From Geomonas oryzae (lineage in GTDB: Bacteria; Desulfobacterota; Desulfuromonadia; Geobacterales; Geobacteraceae), in assembly GCF_004117875.1 (NCBI RefSeq), contig NZ_RAHW01000006.1, forward strand, positions 372,001-436,000: a DNA stretch of 64,000 nt. Reading direction: 5' to 3'. Positions 7,840 through 14,614 of the stretch are shown here, one piece after another (positions within the stretch are counted from its first letter, which is position 1; each line of letters begins with the position of its first letter). Position numbers and translations under genes: made by a program. The notes under the pieces are model-generated. The model made no database searches, was not told the origin of the DNA, and was given only the letters and a program-made list of their open reading frames with translations.

Positions 7840-8271
7840 ATGAAACGAGCCAAGAAAAAAGCTTTCGCCGAATTCATGTCCCAGCGCGGACTCAAGTCGA
7901 CCAAGCAGCGCGACATCATCCTCGACAGTTTCCTCTCCAGCGACAGGCACCTGAGCATCGAGGAGCTGTATCTGAAGCTCAGGTCCAAGCACCCTAACAT
8001 CGGCTACGCCACCGTGTACCGCACCCTGAAGCTCTTCGCCGAGGCGGGCATCGCCCGCGAGATGCAGTTCGGCGACGGCCAGACCCGCTACGAGCACGTG
8101 AGCGAGGGGGAGCATCACGACCACCTGGTCTGTACCCGCTGCGGCCACATCGAAGAGTTTGAAAACGAGGCGATCGAGAAGCTGCAGGACGAAGTGGCGG
8201 AGAGCCACGGCTTCCTGATCGAGCGGCACCGTCTCGAACTGTACGGCCTCTGCGCCACCTGCAGGAAGTAA
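7840..8271 (+). CDS. fur: Fur-family ferric uptake regulator
   Basis: 143 aa. The N-terminal winged helix contains STKQRDIILDSFL and the recognition region GYATVYRTLKLFAEAG. The C-terminal dimerisation domain has HHDHLVCTRCGHIEEF, with the regulatory His cluster and the first structural zinc pair CxxC, then a second CATC pair near the end. Length and motifs match classical Fur. It is followed directly by feoB, which has a Fur-box-like site in its promoter. Presumably it represses iron uptake when Fe(II) is plentiful. PerR or Zur cannot be excluded by motif alone, but the feoB neighbour favours Fur. Confidence 0.9.
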   Translation: MKRAKKKAFAEFMSQRGLKSTKQRDIILDSFLSSDRHLSIEELYLKLRSKHPNIGYATVYRTLKLFAEAGIAREMQFGDGQTRYEHVSEGEHHDHLVCTRCGHIEEFENEAIEKLQDEVAESHGFLIERHRLELYGLCATCRK

Positions 8272-8363
8272 CGCCCGGGGGGAAAGCCTGGCGCGACCTC
8301 CCGGCCCGCCTGCGTCGTCAACCCATCGATCAAGAGCAGTAAAAAATTTTTCCCGCCATCATG

Positions 8364-8382
8364 AAAGTGATATCCATTGACA
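8364..8382. promoter_or_regulatory. putative Fur box overlapping the feoB -35 element
   Basis: By hand alignment, 8364-8382 (GAAAGTGATATCCATTGAC) matches 13 of 19 positions of the classical Fur consensus GATAATGATAATCATTATC. It overlaps a perfect -35 TTGACA (8378-8383), which would let Fur-Fe(II) block polymerase. A clear -10 is not obvious, so the promoter assignment is tentative. Confidence 0.5.
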
Positions 8383-8421
8383 TTTCATTGGCAAGCTAAC
8401 GTTAAAAGGGGTAGTAGAATC

Positions 8422-10413
8422 ATGTCGATTTTCGGTAAGAAGGGTTCCTGTCACGAAACACCAACCGTCACCAGCACCGGCGCCAAGAAGGTCGCGCTGG
8501 TCGGGAATCCCAATGTCGGCAAGAGTGTGCTTTTCAACGCCCTCACCGGCGCTTACGTTACCGTATCCAACTACCCGGGCACCTCGGTGGAGGTCTCCCG
8601 CGGCAATACCACGATCGGCGGCGAGGATTTCGAGATCATCGATACCCCGGGGATGTACTCCATCCTCCCCATCACCGAGGAGGAGAGGGTGGCCCGCGAG
8701 ATCCTCCTCACCGAGCGTCCGCACCTCGTGCTCCACGTCCTCGACGCGCGCAACCTCGAGCGCATGCTCCCGATGACGCTGCAGTTGATCGAGGCCGAAC
8801 TCCCCGTGGTCCTGGTGGTCAACATCATGGACGAGGCGGCGCGCATGGGGCTTCAGATCGACATCCCGCTTTTGTCCCAGCGCCTCGGCATCCCGGTCAT
8901 CGGCGCCGCGACCGCCAAGAAGGTCGGTCTCCCCGAGATCAAGGCGGCCATCGCCGCTTCCAGCGCGAGCGCCATCCCCCCCTTCAGCTTTTCGCGCCTC
9001 ATGGAAGGGGATATCGCCGAGATCGCCGCAACCCTGAAGGGTGACTACATCCTCTCGAAGAAGGCGCTTTCGCTGCTTCTTCTGCAGGGAGACGGCGAGG
9101 TTGCCGATCTCGTGCGCGCCACCGAGGGGGAGGGCTTCACCCAGGTGGAAGGCGTGGTGCGTGAAAAGCGCTTCGAGCGTCGCGAGTCCTTTCATCTCGA
9201 CCTCTCCATGGAGCGCAAGGCCATCGTCAAGCGGGTGCTCGACGGCGCCTTCAAGACCCCGGAAAAGAGGGTGGTCACCCTGGCCGAGCGCATCTCGCGC
9301 CTGACGGTGCGCCCCACGACCGGAATACCGCTTCTGATCATCGTGCTCTACTTCGGCCTTTACCAGTTCGTCGGCGTTTTCGGCGCCGGAACCCTGGTCG
9401 ACGTTCTCGAGGGAAAGGGGTTCGAGGAATTCTTCAACCCCTGGATTACAGGGGTCGTTAAGGGCAACGTGCCCTGGCCGGTGATCCAGGAACTCTTCGT
9501 CGGCGAATACGGCATCATCACGCTGGGCTTCCGCTATGCGGTCGGCATCATCCTCCCCATCGTCGCCACCTTCTTCCTCTTCTTTTCCGTTCTCGAGGAC
9601 AGCGGTTACTTCCCGCGCCTGGCCCTTCTGGTGGACCGGGTCTTCAAGACCATGGGGCTTACCGGCCGTGCCGTCATCCCGATGGTGCTCGGTTTCGGCT
9701 GCGACACCATGGCCACCATGGTGACCCGCACCCTCGAGACGGTACGCGAGCGGGTGATCGCCACCGTACTTCTGGCGCTTGCCATCCCGTGCTCGGCGCA
9801 GTTAGGCGTGATCATGTCGCTTCTTTCCCAGACGCCGGGGGCGCTCCTGGTCTGGAGCCTCTGCCTCTTCGGCATCTTCCTGCTCGTCGGTCTACTCGCC
9901 GCCAAGGTGCTCCCCGGCGAGACCCCGATGTTCTACATGGAGATCCCGCCGATGCGTCTGCCGCAGTTCTCCAACGTGCTCACGAAGACCTACACGAGGA
10001 TGCAGTGGTACTTCATGGAGATCCTGCCGCTCTTCATCCTCGCCTCGGTGCTTTTGTGGCTCGGCAAGATCACCCATTTCTTCGAGAAGATGATCGAGGC
10101 GATGACCCCGGTGATGGCGTCCTTGGGGCTTCCCAAGGAAAGCGCCGTTGCCTTCATCTTCGGTTTCTTCCGCCGCGACTACGGTGCGGCCGGTCTGTAC
10201 GACCTGCAGAGCAAGGGGCTCATGAATCCGCGCCAGCTTACCGTCGCCGCGGTGACCCTGACCCTCTTCATCCCGTGCGTCGCGCAGTTTCTGATCATGA
10301 AGAAGGAGCGCGGGTGGAACGTTGCGTTGAGCATCGGCCTCTTCGTCTCCACCTTCGCCTTCGGCTGCGGCTGGCTTTTGAACCGTTTCCTGCTGCTGAC
10401 CAACATCCTGTAA
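8422..10413 (+). CDS. feoB: ferrous iron transporter FeoB
   Basis: 663 aa from the ATG at 8422, chosen because AAAAGGGG lies 10 bases upstream; an in-frame ATG at 8377 falls inside the promoter region. The N-terminal G domain has G1 GNPNVGKS (residues 28-35), G3 DTPGMYS and G4 NIMD. A GDI-like helical region follows, then a polytopic membrane domain with the Gate segments. The conserved GFGCDTMATMVTRTLE and PCSAQLGV motifs are typical of the FeoB permease. The protein imports Fe(II) across the inner membrane. No separate feoA is present; the FeoA-like SH3 domain is fused to the regulator two genes downstream. It is shorter than E. coli FeoB but within the family range. Confidence 0.95.
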   Translation: MSIFGKKGSCHETPTVTSTGAKKVALVGNPNVGKSVLFNALTGAYVTVSNYPGTSVEVSRGNTTIGGEDFEIIDTPGMYSILPITEEERVAREILLTERPHLVLHVLDARNLERMLPMTLQLIEAELPVVLVVNIMDEAARMGLQIDIPLLSQRLGIPVIGAATAKKVGLPEIKAAIAASSASAIPPFSFSRLMEGDIAEIAATLKGDYILSKKALSLLLLQGDGEVADLVRATEGEGFTQVEGVVREKRFERRESFHLDLSMERKAIVKRVLDGAFKTPEKRVVTLAERISRLTVRPTTGIPLLIIVLYFGLYQFVGVFGAGTLVDVLEGKGFEEFFNPWITGVVKGNVPWPVIQELFVGEYGIITLGFRYAVGIILPIVATFFLFFSVLEDSGYFPRLALLVDRVFKTMGLTGRAVIPMVLGFGCDTMATMVTRTLETVRERVIATVLLALAIPCSAQLGVIMSLLSQTPGALLVWSLCLFGIFLLVGLLAAKVLPGETPMFYMEIPPMRLPQFSNVLTKTYTRMQWYFMEILPLFILASVLLWLGKITHFFEKMIEAMTPVMASLGLPKESAVAFIFGFFRRDYGAAGLYDLQSKGLMNPRQLTVAAVTLTLFIPCVAQFLIMKKERGWNVALSIGLFVSTFAFGCGWLLNRFLLLTNIL

Positions 10414-10423
10414 CAGACCTTTA

Positions 10424-10676
10424 TCACGCAAAGGCGCGAAACAAAGATAAACAGAACCGATTCAAACAGGGATGAAGGGGATAAAGGGGATAAAGGCTTA
10501 AAACCTTTGTCACGCAAAGACGCAAAGACGCAAAGAGAGACAAGACTTTTAGGGTTAAACCAAAATCTTTTAGTCTCAAGGTTTTATCCCGTTCATCCCC
10601 TTTATCCCTGTTAAACGCTTTTGTCTTTGATTTTGTTGTAAGCCTTTCTTTGCGACTTTACGTCTTGGCGTGACAC
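10424..10676. repeat. family-A intergenic repeat (CGCAAAG / AACAGGGATGAAGGGGAT)
   Basis: The 323-bp spacer between feoB and the zinc-ribbon gene is almost entirely repeat. One half carries AACAGGGATGAAGGGGATAA and CACGCAAAGACGCAAAGACG. The other carries their reverse complements, ATCCCGTTCATCCCC plus CCCTGTTAAA and then CTTTGCGACTTTACGTCTTG. The halves are separated by an A/T-rich core around GGTTAAACCAAAATC. The same modules recur at ten other places in this window. Confidence 0.8.
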
Positions 10677-10697
10677 GGTTTAGGCCTTTGGTTTTTA

Positions 10698-10724
10698 ACG
10701 TAGAACGTAGAACGTAGAACGTTC
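10698..10724. repeat. family-B heptamer repeat (TAGAACG)n
   Basis: Three to four head-to-tail copies of the 7-mer TAGAACG end in an inverted GTTCT, directly before the start of the small zinc-ribbon gene. Larger copies occur at 19158-19305 and 21508-21718. Confidence 0.7.
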
Positions 10725-10736
10725 TTTAGAGGTTTT

Positions 10737-10913
10737 ATGCGGTGCGGATTTTGCGGACATGAGTTCGAGGAAAGTGAAGGAAACGTCGGATGCAAGAATT
10801 GCCCGATGTCATCCGGCTGCAAGATGGTAAAATGTCCCCGCTGCAATTATGAGAACCCGCCGGAGCCGGCTCTCGTTAAGGGGCTTAAGAAAATGTTCGG
10901 AAAGAAAAAATAG
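10737..10913 (+). CDS. 58-aa zinc-ribbon protein between feoB and the iron-dependent regulator
   Basis: A 58-codon gene beginning MRCGFCGHEFEESEGN and ending KKMFGKKK. It has eight cysteines: a CGFC pair near the start, CKNC, a SSGC and a final CPRCNYEN pair, giving one or two zinc ribbons or an iron-binding site. The C-terminal tail is strongly basic. The start follows an AGAGG (10727-10731) at 5-6 bp. It is codirectional with feoB upstream and the DtxR-type regulator downstream. Small Cys-rich proteins often accompany FeoB (for example the FeoB-associated Cys-rich group), but this one has no membrane segment. An accessory role in Fe(II) uptake is inferred from position. Confidence 0.72.
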   Translation: MRCGFCGHEFEESEGNVGCKNCPMSSGCKMVKCPRCNYENPPEPALVKGLKKMFGKKK

Positions 10914-10981
10914 ATCCAGCAGGCGCCGCAAGGCCCGTGGGCCGATGATGACCCTCGAGCGAGGGAGTAAAAGGAGATGTT

Positions 10982-11626
10982 ATGAAACTCAGTGATAAAG
11001 CGGAAGAGATACTGGAGGCGCTCTGGATCGAGTCGGAGGAGAAGGGGACCGGTTACGCCGAACTGGACCGGATGGAGATCGAGGCGTCCGACCCGGCCTA
11101 CCAGGAGCTCTCCTCCCGGGCCCTCGTCGAGATCCGCGACGGACGCATCTACTTCCGTCCGGAGGGGCGCGAGGAGGGGCGCATGACCATCAGGAGGCAC
11201 CGGCTCGCCGAGCGTCTCATGATGGACGTCCTCAACATCCGCGGTGAAAGCGGCGACGTGAAGGCCTGCCAGTTCGAGCACCTTCTGAACGAAGGGGTCG
11301 ACAGCAAGGTGTGCGCCATGCTGAACCACCCGGTGACCTGCCCGCACGGCAAGCCGATCCCCCCGGGGGATTGCTGCGACGAGGCGCGCAAAAGCGGCGA
11401 CCTGGGGGTCGTTCCGCTGACCGAGCTCAAACCCGGCGACGAAGGCGACATCGCCTACATCCAGACCGAGGACAGCAAGAAGATGCAGAAACTCATGGCG
11501 ATGGGGGTGCTTCCGGGCAACCGCATCTCGCTTTTGCAGGCCTTTCCCTCCTACATCTTCAGGGTCGGCTTCTCCGAGTTCGCCATAGACTCGGCCATGG
11601 CCCGCGAGATCTTCGTCAGGAGATAA
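10982..11626 (+). CDS. ideR: DtxR/IdeR-type metal-dependent regulator with C-terminal FeoA (SH3) domain
   Basis: 214 aa. The N-terminus (about 1-65) is a winged helix. Residues ~70-130 form the metal-binding and dimerisation domain, with HRLAERLMMDVL, CQFEHLLNEGV and the characteristic NHPVTCPHGKPIPPGDCC segment. Residues ~140-214 form a FeoA-like SH3 fold (PLTELKPGDEGDIAYIQ, MAMGVLPGNRISLLQAFP). This is the IdeR/MntR domain order. Location after feoB and fur indicates a second Fe(II)-sensing regulator of the locus. The leading helix-turn-helix is less canonical than in DtxR, so operator specificity cannot be guessed. A strong terminator follows. Confidence 0.88.
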   Translation: MKLSDKAEEILEALWIESEEKGTGYAELDRMEIEASDPAYQELSSRALVEIRDGRIYFRPEGREEGRMTIRRHRLAERLMMDVLNIRGESGDVKACQFEHLLNEGVDSKVCAMLNHPVTCPHGKPIPPGDCCDEARKSGDLGVVPLTELKPGDEGDIAYIQTEDSKKMQKLMAMGVLPGNRISLLQAFPSYIFRVGFSEFAIDSAMAREIFVRR

Positions 11627-11674
11627 GCCGCATCGTCCTTGTCGACCCCGCCGCAAAAACAGCCCGCAACACCG

Positions 11675-11707
11675 AAGGCGCCCCTCACCGGGCGCCTTTT
11701 TGTTTTT
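11675..11707 (+). terminator. rho-independent terminator after the ideR-type gene
   Basis: Perfect 8-bp stem AGGCGCCC (11676-11683) / GGGCGCCT (11690-11697) with a 6-base loop, followed by a T-rich tract TTTTTGTTTTT. It closes the iron locus. Confidence 0.85.
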
Positions 11708-11825
11708 CCCCGCGCGACTTTGCCCCCCGTTCCATTAGCACATCGCACTTTTCCCCCCCATGAGAAAAAGACTTCAAGATCTACAAAAACGTGACGATAA
11801 AGTATCAAGACCGGGCACTGGTCTG

Positions 11826-12049
11826 AAACCGATTCAAACAGGGATGCAGGGGATGCAGGGGATAAAAGCGTAAAACCCTTCTCACGCAAAGCCGCAAAGG
11901 CGCAAAGAAAGACAAGGCTTTCAGGGGTAAACCAAAATTTTATCCCGTTCATCCCCTTCATCCCTGTTAAACGGTTTATTCTTTTGAATTTTGGTTGTGA
12001 CTTTCTTTGCGACTTTGCGGCTTAAGTGAGCGCAGCGAACGGGCGTGAG
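11826..12049. repeat. family-A intergenic repeat upstream of the chemotaxis operon
   Basis: Most of the second half of the 449-bp spacer 11627-12075 is a family-A unit: AACAGGGATGCAGGGGATG, ACGCAAAGCCGCAAAGGCGC, a core with GGGGTAAACCAAAATT, then the inverted halves. Its right end departs from the usual GTCTTTGCGTGACA and instead carries a 25-bp sequence (12025-12049) that is repeated identically at 55425-55449. The segment 11708-11825 holds nothing recognisable. Confidence 0.75.
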
Positions 12050-12075
12050 CAGGTTGAGCGCTTAAAAGGAACGAT

Positions 12076-13872
12076 ATGATATCTGCCGGCAAAGACATAA
12101 ACGAGCAACAGGCCGAGTTGAAGAGGCTCGCCGAGGCGTGGTCTGCGGCCCTAGAGAAGTCCGTGGCGGAACTGGCCGTCATTTCCGGGACGACGGAAGA
12201 CGAATTCCTCGCCATCGGCGGCAGGCTGCAGGACTTCTACCAGCGCGGCGTCGGTATATCGGAACTCGCCTCCTCGATGGTAGGAGAGGTGGCGGGTGAA
12301 CACGTCACCGCTGCCATGGGCGGCCTGGACGACATGCTCGACCAGATGGGGCGCTACGTGGACCGGGCCCAGGGTGAGATAGAGGAGAGCGCGCAGACGC
12401 TGCGCGAGATCCTGAGCCTTCTCTCCCAGGTGGGCGACCCGCTTTCCGGCTTCAAGAAGGTGAACAAGGTGCTGCGCATGTTGGGCATCTCGACCAAGAT
12501 CGAGAGCGCGCGGCTCGGGCAGAGCGCCGCCGGTTTCGACACCCTGGCAAGCGACGTCGGCGAACTCTCGGTCCAGGTGAACGACAAGGCCGCCTTCATC
12601 ATCAAGAGAAAGGACGACCTCGCCAGGGCCATCGCGCAGACCCTCTCCGGCGTGCTCGAGGCGGGCGCCAAGCAGCACGACAAGGTCCTCGAGGTGCTGG
12701 GACGGACCAGGACGGGGCTGCAGGCCTTGACCGAAATCAACTCCCGCTGTTCCAGCTCCGCCGCGACCATCTCCGCGGTTTCCGACGAGGTTTCCCGCTC
12801 CATCGGCGATGTCGTCATGTCGATGCAGGCCCACGACATCGTGCGCCAGCAGATCGAGCACGTGGAGGAGTCGCTTGAGGAACTGAAGCAGGGGCTCTCC
12901 GACGGCTCGGCAGGCGCGGATGCCGCCGCCATCATCTGCGAGCTGCAGGTGGCCCAGCTGAGACACGCCTCGGAGGAGCTGGACGCCGCGGTGCGCACCA
13001 TCATCGAGAGCCTTCGGGAGGTGGCGCGCAAGCAGTCCGGGCTTTCCACGCAGACGAGCGGCCTCGCCGGGATCGCGGACCAGGCGGGGGGCGGCTTCTT
13101 CACCGATATGGAGCGGGATATCTCGGTGGCGAGCGACGCCCTCATGGAGAGCTCGCGGGTGAACCAGGGGCTTTGTGCCGCCATGGCGACCGTGGCTGAG
13201 ACGGTCGGGGAGATCGCGACCTTCGTCGGCGACATCGAAAGGATCGGCGAGGAGATCAAGCTGATCGCCCTCAACGCCCAGATAAAATCGGCCTACACCG
13301 GCGACGAGGGGGCCGCGCTAGGCGTTCTCGCCGAGGCGATCCAGCGTCTGTCCATCGACGCCATCACCCATACCGGCGCGGTCTCCGACACGCTGCAGGG
13401 GATCATCTCGGTGACCGACCGGTTGAGCGCGGGGGTGAACGCCGAGGCCTCCAACCTCGAGAGCGAGGTGCAGGTGATGGTGGACAAGCTCTCGGCCCTG
13501 GTACAGTCCCTCAGGCGGGTCAACGATACCCTGAAGCATTCGCTCGGCAGCATGGACGACGGGGTCTCGCACCTTTCCACCGAGATCGAGCAGGTGATCG
13601 CCGGGATCACGGTGCACCAGAAGGTGGCCCGCGTGCTGGAAGTCTCCATCAGGGAGCTCTCCGCCATCGCGGCCGACGCACGCATCATAGCACCCGCCGG
13701 ATCGACCGGGAACCTGGACCAGTTGGCCCAGCGTTACACCATGCAGAGCGAACGCAGGATTCACGAATCGATGAGCGGCCAGGCTTCCGAAAGACGGCCG
13801 CCGACCCAGTCGGCCCCCGCGCCCGCTCCGGTGACGGATGACGACCTGGGCGGGAATGTGGAACTTTTCTAA
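12076..13872 (+). CDS. cytoplasmic methyl-accepting-chemotaxis-like protein
   Basis: 598 aa without signal peptide or membrane segment. Almost the whole protein is predicted coiled coil: long alternating Ala/Glu/Ser/Leu helices, a first half ending near ESLEELKQGLSD and a second half with IERIGEEIKLIALNAQIKSA. The latter resembles the MCP hairpin motif (I-xx-I-A-xx-T-N-L-L-A-L-N-A). The C-terminus is Pro/Ala-rich. It leads a seven-gene chemotaxis operon and is the only receptor-like gene in it, so it is probably the soluble input or scaffold of this CheA system. The MCP tip is degenerate compared with E. coli receptors, so it may be a divergent signalling scaffold rather than a true ligand receptor. 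Confidence 0.75.
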   Translation: MISAGKDINEQQAELKRLAEAWSAALEKSVAELAVISGTTEDEFLAIGGRLQDFYQRGVGISELASSMVGEVAGEHVTAAMGGLDDMLDQMGRYVDRAQGEIEESAQTLREILSLLSQVGDPLSGFKKVNKVLRMLGISTKIESARLGQSAAGFDTLASDVGELSVQVNDKAAFIIKRKDDLARAIAQTLSGVLEAGAKQHDKVLEVLGRTRTGLQALTEINSRCSSSAATISAVSDEVSRSIGDVVMSMQAHDIVRQQIEHVEESLEELKQGLSDGSAGADAAAIICELQVAQLRHASEELDAAVRTIIESLREVARKQSGLSTQTSGLAGIADQAGGGFFTDMERDISVASDALMESSRVNQGLCAAMATVAETVGEIATFVGDIERIGEEIKLIALNAQIKSAYTGDEGAALGVLAEAIQRLSIDAITHTGAVSDTLQGIISVTDRLSAGVNAEASNLESEVQVMVDKLSALVQSLRRVNDTLKHSLGSMDDGVSHLSTEIEQVIAGITVHQKVARVLEVSIRELSAIAADARIIAPAGSTGNLDQLAQRYTMQSERRIHESMSGQASERRPPTQSAPAPAPVTDDDLGGNVELF

Positions 13873-13886
13873 ACAGCGAGGAAAAA

Positions 13887-14249
13887 ATGGAAGAGTCGAC
13901 GTTTGAGTGCAGACAAGACCCCGCGCATCCCGGAACCCGGGTCCTGAAGGTTGCAGGAGAGGTCTCCATAGGCGTTGCCGGAGAGTTCAAGGGGGCGCTC
14001 GTCGGTGCGCTCGCCGGTGGAAGCGAGGTGCAGGTGGACGTCTCCGCACTCACGGCAATAGATCTGACCGGCCTGCAGCTTCTCTGTGCCGCCCACCACA
14101 GCGCGGGAACGGCCGGCAAGGAATTCCACATCACGGACGGCGGCAACCCTACCTTCCGCGACATGGCGACCTCGGCAGGATTTCGCAGGCATACCGGTTG
14201 CGCCTACGATCGAGCGTGCAGCTGTATCTGGGTAGGAGGAGATAACTAA
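13887..14249 (+). CDS. STAS-domain protein of the chemotaxis operon
   Basis: 120 aa. The pattern is that of STAS / anti-sigma-antagonist domains: a beta strand RVLKVAGEVSIGVAGEFKGALV, then VDVSALTAIDLTGLQLLCAAH, where a Ser or Thr is normally phosphorylated (here Thr in DLTG). A C-terminal helix follows. It lies between the receptor-like gene and cheY and overlaps cheY by one base (TAATG). In chemosensory clusters of this type a STAS protein may pair with receptor or kinase signalling; its partner is not evident. The C-terminal ~25 residues contain three cysteines. Confidence 0.78.
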   Translation: MEESTFECRQDPAHPGTRVLKVAGEVSIGVAGEFKGALVGALAGGSEVQVDVSALTAIDLTGLQLLCAAHHSAGTAGKEFHITDGGNPTFRDMATSAGFRRHTGCAYDRACSCIWVGGDN

Positions 14250-14614
14250 TGGCAAAAGTAATCATGACCGCGGACGATTCCGCGAGCGTCAGGCAGATGG
14301 TGACCTTCACCCTGAAGCAGGGGGGATACGAGGTGGTCGAGGCGGTCGACGGCAAGGACGCGCTGCAAAAACTCGCCGGCACCAAGGTCGACATGCTGAT
14401 CACCGACCTCAACATGCCCAACCTGGACGGCATCGGGCTCATCAAAGGTGCGAGGGCCCTGCCCAGCTGCAAGTTCATCCCGATCGTCATGCTGACCACC
14501 GAGTCGCAGGAATCGAAGAAGCAGGAAGGGAAGGCGGCGGGCGCCACCGGCTGGATCGTGAAGCCCTTCAAGCCCGAACAACTCATGGCGGTAGTCAAAA
14601 AGGTGCTAGGATGA
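14249..14614 (+). CDS. cheY: CheY-like single-domain response regulator
   Basis: 121 aa receiver domain. Acidic pair Asp9-Asp10 (TADDSASVRQ), phospho-acceptor Asp53 in ITDLNMPNLDG, the Thr switch in VMLTTES and the conserved Lys in WIVKPFKPEQL are all present. No output domain, so it acts by protein interaction downstream of CheA. AGGAGGA lies 8 bases before the ATG, and the gene overlaps cheA by 4 bp (ATGA). Confidence 0.93.
   Translation: MAKVIMTADDSASVRQMVTFTLKQGGYEVVEAVDGKDALQKLAGTKVDMLITDLNMPNLDGIGLIKGARALPSCKFIPIVMLTTESQESKKQEGKAAGATGWIVKPFKPEQLMAVVKKVLG

Noticed and set aside
8275..8301. Terminator after fur
   Set aside because: The GC-rich stretch can form only a weak stem and has no T-tract; fur and feoB may be partly cotranscribed.
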